Of a DNA stretch of 64,000 nt, positions 24,845 to 33,245 are shown in pieces. Numbering within the stretch: position 1 is the stretch's first letter; the number at the start of each line of letters is the position of its first letter. The position numbers were made by a program, and so were the translations under genes. The notes under the pieces were generated by a model. The model had not been told where the DNA came from and did not search any database. It saw only the letters and a list, made by a program, of their open reading frames with translations. This DNA comes from Alicyclobacillus sp. SO9 (GTDB lineage: Bacteria > Bacillota > Bacilli > Alicyclobacillales > Alicyclobacillaceae). The stretch lies in assembly GCF_016406125.1 (NCBI RefSeq), contig NZ_CP066339.1, positions 1,860,001 through 1,924,000 of the forward strand, written 5' to 3'.

Positions 24845-25150
24845 AAATCCGGTAATTTGTATCTGGGCCGGGGGTTTAATGTCGATCCAATCACGGCGGC
24901 GACAGTGGCGCTTTGAAGGAAAACCATAGTCTCTTCAATAATTTTATCGGAAAAGAATCGAAAACCTACCGACGCGAGCGCAATATGACGCTCGTTATAC
25001 CCTGGCCAACTGGGAAGTACAACGACTGATTGATTGCGTGACCACACAGAACGTTGACGGTTTCTACCAAGCGGCAGGGAGGAAAGAGGTATACGAGTTA
25101 AATAGATCCATCCGGGGACTATTCGCTGTCATGACTGCCAGTCGATGCAC
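24845..25150 (+). pseudogene. Decayed Sir2 family gene fragment
   Basis: The DNA aligns by eye with the middle of the intact Sir2 gene at 29067. Shared blocks include the runs around GCGACAGTGG, GAAAATCG-type sequence, the CACACAGAACGTTGACGG block (the TQNVDG NAD/active-site region) and CGCTGTCATGACTGCCA at the zinc-site start. Several small deletions shift the frame, the catalytic histidine codon has become AAT (TTAAAT where the intact gene has TTGCAC), and neither end of the gene is present. It is a dead copy. Confidence 0.75.
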
Positions 25151-25509
25151 ATCTTGCAAAGCTGACGGAAAAGGCCTATTTCGCCAGAAAGGCCACAGGT
25201 TGCGTTAAGAAGCATAGCACTTTGAAGATACCAGCAGTGGCGTTGAGGAGATGTACAGTGTGGTCAATCTGTGGTAACCGAAAAGGGAAGTGCTAAATAA
25301 ACAGACGCCGAGTAGAATGCGGGCTAGTTCTGTTCACTTCTCTGGGTCAATCTTAAGATCGGAGTTTTGAGGAAGTAGCTTTTGACTCTGACAAGCCACT
25401 AGTGGCAAATTGGGTTTAGGCAGGACCTATAGACCTTTACACTCTCAGCTTCTGAAGGAATCAGTGACGGATTGGTTGAATTTACTATTACAATACGTCA
25501 TTCGAATAG

Positions 25510-25764
25510 GTGGCGAGAGCGTTGCGTGAAGTCAAGGCGTTAAGTGAATTCCGCGGGTATCGATCCGGGAGTAAAGGGTATTTTGTCATTACAGATACGG
25601 CGAATGGAACTAAGGTACATGAAGTAGGGTGCACGTACGTTAGCGAAGATAACTTTTGAACAAAGGTTATCGAAAACGTTGGGGGAAATGGGCGATACTA
25701 TTGTATCAAACGGCAAAATGATGCTCCTGCCAATGTCCGGCCCTGCAAGGTTTGCTTGGGTTGA
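25510..25764 (+). pseudogene. Broken small domain with C/H metal-like residues
   Basis: From GTG 25510 one frame runs through SGSKGYFVITDTANGTKVH, EVGCTYVSEDNF, then a TGA at 25657-25659, and resumes in the same frame with TKVIENVGGNGRYYCIK and RPCKVCLG to a stop at 25762. His, Cys and a final CxxC suggest a zinc-binding fold of about 75 residues. A single change would explain the internal stop. No family name is claimed. Confidence 0.5.
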
Positions 25765-25820
25765 GAGAAGGAAATGAGAACGAGATAGCTTGGCGCCGGA
25801 TTCCGGTAGCATAGCGTTGT

Positions 25821-26250
25821 ATGAACATGCAGTCCGGGTTCAATACGATGCCTATGCGAATGAATTACAGGACCCTAAGCTGTTCCGGTTTAGCAGGTTG
25901 GATTGCTATGAAGAGATGGGGAGTAAATATCGATTATTGCTTCGTTACGGATGCTGCGAAAGTACACCAACGGGGCATGCAAGACGATGGTTGCTTTGAT
26001 ATCTCTTTAAGTAGCGACCTTCTGTGGAAGGAGGTAGAGTTGTGCAATCCCAATCTGCTCATCCTGCTTGGCGCTCATCGACCCGGGGCGGGTTTATAGG
26101 GACGTTGGGGGTAGTACTTTTGTGCGCCATGGGATGACGTTCGCTGTTTCTCCATTTCCGATTGGGCAGGGACGCACACAAAGAGGATTCAAGGAAAAGG
26201 TACAAAGGACGACGGAAACGATTCAGCACCTCATGAGAGCGTCACAATAG
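25821..26250 (+). pseudogene. Decayed gene, possibly uracil-DNA-glycosylase-like
   Basis: One frame reads GLAGWIAMKRWGVNIDYCFV, TDAAKVHQRGMQDDGC and LWKEVELCNPNLLILLGA up to about 26080. The text then continues in a second frame with YRDVGGSTFVRHGMTFAVSP and FPIGQGRTQRGFKEKVQRTT to the stop at 26250. The strand-helix order (nucleotide-binding strand, LLILLGA, HGMTFAVSPFP) recalls the UDG superfamily, but the defining GEAPG-type motif is absent. A frameshift near 26075-26090 is certain if the two halves belong together. Confidence 0.45.
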
Positions 26251-26275
26251 ATGCTCCGAAAGGAGTGGGACTATT

Positions 26276-27283
26276 ATGGTAGCCGTACCCGGCGTCAACA
26301 GTCGTCGTAGATTCCTTTCGGTCATGGAAATCCTGCAGGAAAAGACCGATGAGGACCATGGCATCTCTCTGTCCGAGTTAACCCGAGAACTTAAGGTTAA
26401 GTTTGGAACCTCCTTTGAGGTAACAGATCCTGTGCTCCGTGAAGACATTAAGAGCTTGCAGGACCACGGCTTTTGGATTGGCGAGGAGAAGGCCATCGGA
26501 TATCCCACTCGGTATAAGTGGATGGACAGACGGTTTGGCCTGCATGAAGTACGCCTTTTAATTGACGCTGTTGCCTCTGCACACTGCCTAACAGTTCAGG
26601 ATTCCGAGCAGTTAATTACAAAGTTAAAGTTACTTGTAAGTCAGCATCAAGCCAAGCGACTCAGCAACCGTTTGTTTGTGGAAGAACACGTGAAAACGAA
26701 CATGGGGTTTGTGAAGCATTATATTAGAGACATTCACGAAGCAATTCTGAATCGGAAAAGGATCACGTTCCAATACCGTAAATTCGATATTAATAAGAGA
26801 CTCGTGTTCCATAGAGATGGCTTTCATTACGTGGTTTCTCCGTATGCCTTGGTATGGAACCAGGACAACTACTATCTCATTGCGAAGCAAGACGGATTCG
26901 ACGGTGTAAAGACATTTAGAGTTGACCGGTTGTACGCGGTGACTGAATTGAATGAATCATTTGTAGAGCCTAATTTTAATGTAGCCCAACACGTCAAGAA
27001 GACGTTTCACATGTATCCAGGACCGGTAAATCAAATCCGCGTTCAGTTCGACAATTCTCTGTTAAACGTAGTGATGGATAGGTTTGGAGAAAAAGCAGCA
27101 CTTCGTGTAGCCGATGACAAGTCCTTCATCGTGGTCTTCCCAGCGGCGGTGAGTGAGGGCCTCTTTCGTTGGCTACTTACATGGGGAGCGGATGCCAAGG
27201 TTCTGTCTCCGCCGGAACTAGCAGAGAGGTTGAGGTGTGAGGCACAGAAAATGGTACAGTCTTACACTCTACCGGGCCAATAG
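26276..27283 (+). CDS. WYL-domain transcription regulator
   Basis: 335 residues, AAAGGAG ten bases before the ATG. The N-terminal winged helix (RRRFLSVMEILQEKTDEDHG, then VTDPVLREDIKSLQDHGFWI) has the DeoR-type layout of WYL regulators. The WYL domain follows at about residues 140-225: RDIHEAILNRKRITFQYRKF, YVVSPYALVWNQDNYYLIAK, KTFRVDRLYAV. A WCX C-terminal domain ends the protein. Such proteins sense nucleic acid or nucleotide ligands and commonly repress defence genes. It lies after a block of pseudogenes and before 27559; its target may be itself or the genes downstream. Confidence 0.9.
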   Translation: MVAVPGVNSRRRFLSVMEILQEKTDEDHGISLSELTRELKVKFGTSFEVTDPVLREDIKSLQDHGFWIGEEKAIGYPTRYKWMDRRFGLHEVRLLIDAVASAHCLTVQDSEQLITKLKLLVSQHQAKRLSNRLFVEEHVKTNMGFVKHYIRDIHEAILNRKRITFQYRKFDINKRLVFHRDGFHYVVSPYALVWNQDNYYLIAKQDGFDGVKTFRVDRLYAVTELNESFVEPNFNVAQHVKKTFHMYPGPVNQIRVQFDNSLLNVVMDRFGEKAALRVADDKSFIVVFPAAVSEGLFRWLLTWGADAKVLSPPELAERLRCEAQKMVQSYTLPGQ

Positions 27284-27350
27284 TGTGGGCAGTATACTTT
27301 ATCTTTTCGCGAGACTTTACCCTGTATACAAAACACAATAGTGCACAACG

Positions 27351-27380
27351 GGGGTGGTGGATTTTCTTCCACCCCTTTTT
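27351..27380 (+). terminator. Rho-independent terminator after the WYL gene
   Basis: GGGGTGG at 27351-27357 pairs with CCACCCC at 27369-27375, followed by TTTTT. It ends the WYL transcript. Confidence 0.8.
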
Positions 27381-27558
27381 GATACCCTAAAGTTGTTAGC
27401 GGCAAGAGGGTGAGCCGCCGATGGTGAGCAATGGGTCGGCAACTCCGGCCACAGACAAACTTCTGGTGGCTGTACGGACCGGGACGCGGAACAACAGATT
27501 CCAGCGAAATTCCTTACGCCTGCGACAGTAGACTCTGTCTTAAAAGGAGGGATTCACG

Positions 27559-27942
27559 GTGACAAATTGGCTGGGTGATTATCTACTGGGAATGTTGGTG
27601 ACGAATCGTGTAGGAATTGGGTCAATGCTCGCCGAGGTTGGAAGAATGGCTGCACGCGAAGACTTGAAGGACTACATTTGGGACTGTGTTAAGCGGGGCG
27701 AATCCTTTATGTATGACCTGAGGGAAGGGGATGAGGAAGAAGAATGGGTATTCGTGCGACTCCCCGGAGACGATGCGGACCTGCAACCTGATGACATCAC
27801 ATTTGAGGATTTCGTTGCAATTGAGCCTTCCTTTCGGCCTTTGGGGATTTGGTACAAATCGCACTATCCCGACGGCCCACCAAATGATGAAGATGACGAA
27901 TTCTATCTCGATGTTGACGACGATGACGGCGAGTTGGACTAA
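27559..27942 (+). CDS. Acidic protein of unknown function
   Basis: 127 residues from GTG 27559, AAAAGGAGGG just upstream. The N-terminal half is helical (MLAEVGRMAAREDLKDYIWD); the C-terminal half is extremely acidic (DEEEEWVFVRLPGDDADLQP and a tail rich in D and E). Highly acidic proteins can act as nucleic-acid mimics or chaperones, but nothing here proves that. It is followed 55 bp later by the gene at 27998 and is probably co-transcribed with it. Confidence 0.65.
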   Translation: MTNWLGDYLLGMLVTNRVGIGSMLAEVGRMAAREDLKDYIWDCVKRGESFMYDLREGDEEEEWVFVRLPGDDADLQPDDITFEDFVAIEPSFRPLGIWYKSHYPDGPPNDEDDEFYLDVDDDDGELD

Positions 27943-27997
27943 GGCCGGGCACTCCCTGCATCGCTCTAATTTACACACCTTATTGGAGGTTAGGAGT

Positions 27998-28630
27998 ATG
28001 AACGATCCAACGGTTTACAGTGTCTTTCGGAAGGACGGGATTCACACGTATCGTCCTTCGGCTTATTTGCAATTTGGAACAGCTACAACGTCACTCGGTG
28101 CGGTGACGCTACTAAATCCCGGTGCGGCAGGCAGCGATGATCCAGATGTGCAGGAGGCGCTTAAAAGTACTGGAAACTATTCAGGCATCGTGAAACCGGA
28201 CCCGACCATGAGACAGCTCATCAAGTTTGTCAACCGCATATGCACAAGCCCGGACGGACCAAACGGTCAGTTGCATATCTACAACCTGTTTTCGCTTCAA
28301 GGTGCAAAGGCTGAAACGGCGATTGATACCTTCGAATCACAGGTGTTTAGCGGCTTGTCTCCGGATTTCGAAATGCCATCGACCGCAGAGATTCACCAGC
28401 ACCCTTGGTTCTTAATTGGCTGGGGTCTGAAGAGGAAGGAGAGGTGGGGGCGGCTACAAGAACGAAGAAAGCGCTGGATCTGCACACTTGAGAAAGAGAA
28501 AATTGCTTATTTCGGTAAGCCTCATCCCAAGATTCAGTTGGCCTACTATCATCCCTGTCCCATGCTCGAAAAGAATAAAGAACCTGTGTTGAACGATCTC
28601 GTAGCGGCCTACAAAACTGTTGTGAATTAG
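27998..28630 (+). CDS. DUF1643-like protein
   Basis: 210 residues from ATG 27998, with GGAGG eight bases before it. The pattern GAVTLLNPGAAGSDDPDVQE near residue 40, a helix MRQLIKFVNRI and QLHIYNLFSLQGAKAETAID recalls DUF1643 (LNPSTA...DDPT...vvNLFaLr), whose function is unknown. The C-terminal half (RKERWGRLQERRKRWICT, KIQLAYYHPCPML) is longer than usual. After the stop the frame stays open and acidic for 28 codons to about 28717, which may be a lost C-terminal extension. The family link is tentative. Confidence 0.6.
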   Translation: MNDPTVYSVFRKDGIHTYRPSAYLQFGTATTSLGAVTLLNPGAAGSDDPDVQEALKSTGNYSGIVKPDPTMRQLIKFVNRICTSPDGPNGQLHIYNLFSLQGAKAETAIDTFESQVFSGLSPDFEMPSTAEIHQHPWFLIGWGLKRKERWGRLQERRKRWICTLEKEKIAYFGKPHPKIQLAYYHPCPMLEKNKEPVLNDLVAAYKTVVN

Positions 28631-29057
28631 GAGCTTGACGACTACTATGAGTACTGCATGGTGGACGACTATGAAGACAAGTATCAGGACTCTACGCGGG
28701 CGCACCGGGAATTGTAATCATTGTGGAACTCCGTGGCAGAAGTCTATACGCGTGGAACGAATCATGGGAAGGGACCGGCCGGGGATGCAATATTTGGCAA
28801 CGATTTGGTTTGAGTGAGTGTGACTCGCGGCAATTTTCTCGTTATAGATAAAATCGTCATTAAAGAGATACTGAAACGGGTAAAGCCGTCCACGAGATAT
28901 TAGTGATTGCGGACGTGTTGGATCATCGGGGTTGCACTGTCTGTGTTGGTATTTTGCAGTGTTAATGGCTCCTACCCCGGAGAGAGCAAAAGGAAATAGC
29001 CATCGAAGCGGAGTGACGTAATCCTAGTTTAAGACATTTTGATAGTTTGTAGAAAGG
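28631..29057. other. Intergenic stretch with possible remnant
   Basis: The first 87 bases continue in frame from the upstream gene (ELDDYYEYCMVDDYEDKYQD, then a stop). A CNHCGTPW-type zinc fragment can be read in another frame near 28715-28740, but has no gene around it. The rest holds no feature I can support beyond the leader of the Sir2 gene. Confidence 0.3.
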
Positions 29058-29066
29058 GTGGGTAAT

Positions 29067-30128
29067 ATGGCCAATCAGTTCGAAGTTGTGCTTGAGGTCG
29101 GAGGCGAAGGCGGGAGCATTACTCTGTACGGTGTATCGTCAGAGAATGGATGGCGTTTTAGCCGTACCACGGAGGAAAGCGCACTTGGAGATATTGCAGA
29201 TCGGCCGACCGATTCTCTTGTACGAAAGAGCAAAGTTGTGGATTCTTGGGAGGAAGCACTCCAACTCGTGCAGCGCTACCCGTGGTATCGGCTCTCTCCA
29301 CGTAAAGTCCATCCGGATTTTGCGGCAAAGGTTTGGAAGGAAGTAGTGAACCGGCTCGACTGGATGGATCACGGTCGAGACCTAAACCGCTGGTCGCGGG
29401 TCTGTTTTGGTGACGGAGGTGCTCTTGGGGAATTGTCTCTATTGATGAAGAAATCTCAATCCACAGTGATTCTTACTGGTGCCGGCATGTCCACGGAAAG
29501 CGATATACCGGATTTTCGATCAAAGGATGGCTGGTGGCGTAATATCGATCCCACCACGGTGGCGACAGTGGACGCTTTGAAGGAAAACTATAGTCTCTTT
29601 CACGAATTTTATCAGATGAGAATCGAAAACCTAGAGTCACGAGTGCCGAGTGGCGGTCACTACATCCTGGCCAAGTGGGAAGAACAAGGGCTGATTGATT
29701 GCGTGGCCACACAGAACGTTGACGGTTTTCACCAAGCAGCCGGGAGTAAAGAGGTGTATGAATTGCACGGTTCCATCAGGACGATTCGCTGTCATGACTG
29801 CCAAAGTCCGGCAAGCATTGACGAGTTTGTTGCTGGGGACAGGTGCAGCCAATGTGGTGGTAAGCTGAGACCGAATCTCGTACTGTTTGGTGAATTGCTT
29901 CCACGTGATGCTTGGGAGCGCGCTCTTGCTGCTATCCGTCAGGCCGATTTGGTTGTGGTCATTGGGTCCAGCCTCCAGGTCTCACCCGTCAACACCTTGC
30001 CATCACTGACAAGCGGAAAAGTTGCGATAATCAACGCGGAGGAGACAGAGCAAGACGAAATGTTTGATATCGTAATACACGGCAAGGCGGGGGAGGTTCT
30101 GCCGAAATTGGATGAGGTGTTAGGGTAA
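29067..30128 (+). CDS. Sir2 family NAD-dependent deacylase fused to an N-terminal Sir2-associated domain
   Basis: 353 residues from ATG 29067, with AAAGGG eight bases upstream. Residues about 1-110 form a separate domain (VVLEVGGEGGSITLYGVSS, GWRFSRTTEESALGDIAD, EEALQLVQRYPWYRLSPRKV) that recurs as a free protein at 34241. Residues about 120-350 are Sir2: GAGMSTESDIPDFRSKDGWW near 138, TQNVDGFHQ, the catalytic His in YELHGSI near 234, four zinc cysteines (CHDC and CSQC) and VIGSSLQVSPVNTLPS. All catalytic residues are kept, so NAD-dependent deacylation or ADP-ribosyl transfer is possible. A decayed copy is at 24845, a stand-alone paralogue at 37675. The fusion suggests the N-terminal domain guides or regulates Sir2. 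Confidence 0.9.
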   Translation: MANQFEVVLEVGGEGGSITLYGVSSENGWRFSRTTEESALGDIADRPTDSLVRKSKVVDSWEEALQLVQRYPWYRLSPRKVHPDFAAKVWKEVVNRLDWMDHGRDLNRWSRVCFGDGGALGELSLLMKKSQSTVILTGAGMSTESDIPDFRSKDGWWRNIDPTTVATVDALKENYSLFHEFYQMRIENLESRVPSGGHYILAKWEEQGLIDCVATQNVDGFHQAAGSKEVYELHGSIRTIRCHDCQSPASIDEFVAGDRCSQCGGKLRPNLVLFGELLPRDAWERALAAIRQADLVVVIGSSLQVSPVNTLPSLTSGKVAIINAEETEQDEMFDIVIHGKAGEVLPKLDEVLG

Positions 30129-30244
30129 GGTGACTAGATGCAGGAATCCCCTCTTATTTGGAGGAATTTATATTTATATGAAGAATTGAGGAGATATGGG
30201 CAGGTGTGGAGCGGTCTGGAGTCAGTCTCGCAGGTGTCGGTCGC
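30129..30244. other. Short gap after the Sir2 fusion gene
   Basis: No ribosome site or recognisable frame. It leads directly into the decayed WYL fragment. Confidence 0.3.
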
Positions 30245-30400
30245 TATATGTTGCGGTTTCCTGTTCGCGTCAATCCGTAGTTCATTCGTTACATTCTACA
30301 ATATGGCCCTTCCGTTGAAGTGACGGCTCCCGCAGAGGTGCGCGAGCACATTAAGGGAGAAGTCGCGAAGATGACAATCAAGTACTCTTCGTATGAGAGA
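30245..30400 (+). pseudogene. C-terminal fragment of a decayed WYL regulator
   Basis: The frame reads RVNP, a TAG at 30278, then FIRYILQYGPSVEVTAPAEV and REHIKGEVAKMTIKYSS. It lines up with the end of the intact WYL gene at 40136 (LNPEFVHWVLQYGADVEVLG, EEIRRHVQLQAQRYL). The TAG replaces the GAG of the intact gene. Everything upstream of this tail is lost. The frame runs on past the expected stop to 30541. Confidence 0.65.
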
Positions 30401-30480
30401 GAAGGAACCCTGACTCTATATCGATTTTCCGGAATCATCCATCAATTCGTACATCCGCAACTGAATCAAACATACGTTCC

Positions 30481-30513
30481 TGTGACATGTCTTGACACCT
30501 CCGCTTGCTATAG
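30481..30513 (+). promoter_or_regulatory. Conserved GTGACA...CTTGACAC promoter block
   Basis: TGTGACATGTCTTGACACCT at 30481-30500 followed by TTGCTATAG. The same block, in the same place after a WYL gene end, occurs at 41138-41175. Here TTGACA (30492-30497) and TATAGT (30509-30514) are only 11 bp apart, while the second copy has 16 bp, so this copy has probably lost bases and with them normal activity. Confidence 0.5.
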
Positions 30514-30537
30514 TTGGGCTAGTGGGAGGTGGGGACG

Positions 30538-31252
30538 GTGAATTTGGATACGGAGATGGTCCAGAGCCGGTTGTTCCAACGACGTCGCGGGGCGGACCTA
30601 TGCAAGTGGATGCTCTATCTCATTTGTGGGTTGGCACTATGGTTCTGGGCGTATGGCTAGGAATGAAATATGGTCACCTACGCGCGGGCTTGATAACGAG
30701 TGGGTCCCTTATCGGCTTTGCACTGTTTTACTCCCTGTTTGTTCTCGGCTGGCATCTAAAGTCAGAGGTGCAATCTGACGACAATGAGCACCATCCACAT
30801 GCGCTGCGGGTGAAGCGCTTGTTTAGCCTTTGTGTAAGAGAGCCGGCATCAGGATGCCGACCGTGTTTATCATTCCAACCACTGCACCCAATGCATGTGC
30901 CGTGGGTATCTTTCGCCGAGCGCGATCGATAGGCGTCACCCAGGGAGCCATGCGATTGTTAAATGACGACGAGCTGAATACATGGCAGACGCCGGAGCCG
31001 TCCTATTGACTGAACGCGCGAAGCCTTTAATGCAGGCGCTTCAGAAGCTGAAATCTGCCGGTGTTGTGTTTGACGTTCCGTCTATGTTATCTATGGTATT
31101 TTCCGTTTCCGCCGTTCCCCACACATTGGTGGCAGCGCATGCTTGATACTCATCTAAAGACGAGGAAGCGGATTAAGCAACTGGCGAAACTGGGGAAGGA
31201 ATTCGGAGAGATGTCAGCCAGAAGATTAATGGCGTTGGTGCTTGTCAGCTGA
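30538..31252 (+). pseudogene. Decayed M48 family membrane protease gene
   Basis: From GTG 30538 the text MNLDTEMVQSRLFQRRRGAD then KWMLYLICGLA follows the start of the intact M48 gene at 33246. Later blocks match it too: AGLITSGSLIGFALFYSLFV, the PTVFIIPTTAPNACAVGIF region (frameshifted), and at the end a PSMLSMVFSVSAVP-like and DTHLKTRKRIKQLAKLGKE stretch. Frameshifts occur early, and the segment with the HExxH zinc site and two membrane helices is deleted near 30980, so no protease can be made. Confidence 0.8.
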
Positions 31253-31284
31253 ATTCATTACAAGGGACAAGGGGTGAAGATGGT

Positions 31285-31746
31285 ATGGACCTGCAAGCAC
31301 TTCACGATGCTGTAGATGCGTTTTTCAAAGAGGAAGAGTGGAACTACGAGTATGTCAACGAGAGATTGCTTCGGTTTGGCATGAAGGGTGAAAACCTTGA
31401 TGTGGACGCGCATATGGTGCTCGACGAAGAGGATAGGGAGTTGGTCATGTACTCAGAATTTCCGGTAAAGGTCCCGCCTGAGAAACGAGGAGTCATCGCT
31501 GAGTTACTTACCCGAATCAATTATGTGTTGAGGCACGGTAACTTTGAGATGAGCTTTGACGAAGGGGACCTATACTTTCGTACTGGGCTTGATGCTGCTG
31601 ACGCGGAAGTAACGCCAACCCTGGTCCGAAATGTGGTCTTCAGGAACTTCTGGATGATGGACCGCTATGTGCCAACGATTATGAGCGTGCTTTATGGTGG
31701 GATTAGCCCAAAGGTGGTGTTGGAGCCGTCGGAGACGATGTCGTAG
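31285..31746 (+). CDS. YbjN domain protein
   Basis: 153 residues, AAGGGG ten bases before the ATG. The pattern DAVDAFFKEEEWNYEYVNER, LDVDAHMVLDEEDRELVMYS, KRGVIAELLTRINYVLRHGN and GDLYFRTGLD followed by a helix with MDRYVPTIMSVLYG is the YbjN fold, which resembles type III secretion chaperones. Family members bind or chaperone other proteins; the client is unknown. It stands between the decayed M48 gene and the HD gene. Confidence 0.85.
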   Translation: MDLQALHDAVDAFFKEEEWNYEYVNERLLRFGMKGENLDVDAHMVLDEEDRELVMYSEFPVKVPPEKRGVIAELLTRINYVLRHGNFEMSFDEGDLYFRTGLDAADAEVTPTLVRNVVFRNFWMMDRYVPTIMSVLYGGISPKVVLEPSETMS

Positions 31747-32018
31747 ATGGCGAAAGAGATGTGGATTAGTACCTTGAGGGAGTGGTAATCAGAGGAGTGA
31801 GCAACGATATCCAGCAGACGAGAGAGTCAATGCGTTCTTTTTATCCTGGCTCTATGACGAGGTATTACATCAAAGCCGCGTGTCACAAGAGCCTTGCATT
31901 ATCGTAGGGGTAAATATTCAATACCATCACCCTAATCATGAAAGATTAGTTCCCGCAGTGATACCCGCAGTGAATCGATAACCTAAAGGAATAATCGCTA
32001 GAGAGAAGGATGGATTAA

Positions 32019-32822
32019 ATGAAGATAGACGTCGAGTACTATAACAAACAGCTAGAGTTGGCGATTGAAATTGCCCTCAAGGCCCATGCTGGACAAGTGG
32101 ACAAAGGAGGAATCGCATACATATTACATCCGCTCGCTGTATCAGGTAGAATGCGAAATTTGCCGGAAAAAGTCATTGGCATATTGCACGATGTTATAGA
32201 GGATTCGGAATGGACAAAACAAGACTTATTGCGTGCTGGAATTGATCCAAACATCGTGCGCGTATTAGATTTTGTGACAAAGCAACCTGGCGAACCCTAT
32301 GCTGAATATATAGACCGATTGAAGGGTGAACGGGCTGCAATTAATCCCAAACTCTCTGATATCGAAGAGAACTCAGATCCATCTCGTCTAGATGTTCTAG
32401 AAACCATCGATTATAATCGCATCCAAAAATATCTAGATATAAAAGACAAATTATTGAGAGAAAAAGTAAACTACTTTGGTGTTATGGATTCACAGCTGCA
32501 AATAGAGATGATTGAGCGTTTGCGGAACGTTATTCACGAAATTGATAAAGCAATGTCCACAGCGACCTATCCGAAAGAAGGCTATCGACAGCAGTTAATC
32601 TTGCTTAAACAACTAAATAAAACCTTTCAGGGTCGAATATTATGGCACTTCAAAGGAAATCCATATATCTTCGATAAAGTCATTCACGACACAAACACAT
32701 CCGCATGGAAAGTCGTTTATCAAGACACGGATGGGCTTGAGCACTCAATAGATTTTGAAGAAATGTTTGATAACTCTCCAAGGTACAAGCAAGGTATGCG
32801 CTTTATGTTTATCAACGAATAA
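32019..32822 (+). CDS. HD-domain (p)ppGpp hydrolase-like protein with C-terminal DUF1653-like domain
   Basis: 267 residues, GAAGGATGG before the ATG. Residues about 10-130 fit the RelA/SpoT-type hydrolase (MESH1-like): AHAGQVDKGGIAYILHPLAV, VIGILHDVIEDSEWT (His-Asp near residues 57-58) and KLSDIEENSDPSRL, which together place the metal ligands. Residues about 207-265 (RILWHFKGNPYIFDKVIHDT, WKVVYQDTDG) resemble DUF1653. The HD part could hydrolyse alarmones or another phosphorylated nucleotide. No synthetase is nearby, so a stand-alone role or a sensor function is possible. The fusion with DUF1653 is unusual. Confidence 0.8.
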   Translation: MKIDVEYYNKQLELAIEIALKAHAGQVDKGGIAYILHPLAVSGRMRNLPEKVIGILHDVIEDSEWTKQDLLRAGIDPNIVRVLDFVTKQPGEPYAEYIDRLKGERAAINPKLSDIEENSDPSRLDVLETIDYNRIQKYLDIKDKLLREKVNYFGVMDSQLQIEMIERLRNVIHEIDKAMSTATYPKEGYRQQLILLKQLNKTFQGRILWHFKGNPYIFDKVIHDTNTSAWKVVYQDTDGLEHSIDFEEMFDNSPRYKQGMRFMFINE

Positions 32823-33000
32823 TAGCAAATGCACTGGCAACGGTGTAGCCATTGAACTGCTACGACCTCAATTTGAAACTGGCAAATTTGTCTATACGTA
32901 CTCTATTAGAGTTTTCCGTTCGTTGAAACTACCCTACCTCATCGATTAGTTCCTGTTCTTTCACCACATAGGTGGGCTTACCTAAGATCCGAACTCTAGA
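32823..33000. other. Gap after the HD gene
   Basis: No gene is supported. The last 60 bases before 33001 show only loose similarity to a tRNA body, not enough to call a decayed tRNA. Confidence 0.3.
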
Positions 33001-33050
33001 CCGCCATACACAAATGGGGATTTCGGCACCCTATGGGGTGTCGAGTTCTT
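33001..33050 (+). repeat. Degenerate copy of the tRNA-Ser 3' end and terminator (possible att site)
   Basis: CCGCCATA at 33001 followed 15 bases later by GGGATTTCGGCACC and a hairpin CGGCACCC/GGGGTGTCG. The same words in the same spacing stand at 24290-24338 (CCGCCATA of tRNA-Ser, GGGATTTCGGCACC and its terminator). The copy aligns without gaps over about 50 bases with roughly three quarters identity by eye. It may be an old integration site at the right edge of an element that entered at the tRNA, or a duplicated terminator. The hairpin itself could still stop transcription. Confidence 0.55.
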
Positions 33051-33245
33051 TATTTTGAAGCGCTGAATCCCAAGATATCAACCTCCATACTACAGCAGGA
33101 TTACTGGTGCATGTCGTTGTGAAGCACCGTGTCAAAGTGTCAGTCGTTATGTGTACGCCACGTACGACAGTGACCGAACGTTCGTTCTAGTGACGTGTTC
33201 TGTCAGTACCTCCTGATACACTGATAGCGATGGAGGCGATGAGCA
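33051..33245. promoter_or_regulatory. Leader of the M48 gene
   Basis: The block CTAGTGACGTGTTCTGTCAG near 33188-33207 loosely resembles the GTGACA...CTTGACAC promoter block at 30481 and 41138. ACGTACGACAGTGACCGAACGTTCGTT upstream contains the palindrome AACGTT. The leader keeps GGAGG before the ATG. No other gene is seen. Confidence 0.3.

Noticed and set aside
28635-28817. Small zinc-finger protein gene after 28630
   Set aside because: A CNHCG motif can be read but the frame has low complexity at its start, no ribosome site and no family resemblance.
29067-30128. Sir2 gene as a Thoeris or DSR-type defence NADase
   Set aside because: The zinc cysteines and deacylase motifs are kept, and no TIR, HerA or large C-terminal helical domain is present. 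It looks like a sirtuin with a new N-terminal domain, not a known NAD-depleting effector.
30492-30514. Active promoter TTGACA/TATAGT before the dead M48 gene
   Set aside because: The spacing is only 11 bp, too short for sigma-A. It is listed as a decayed copy of the block at 41138.
33001-33010. Second tRNA gene ending at 33006
   Set aside because: CCGCCA looks like a tRNA 3' end, but no matching acceptor strand, anticodon stem or T loop lies in the 90 bases upstream.
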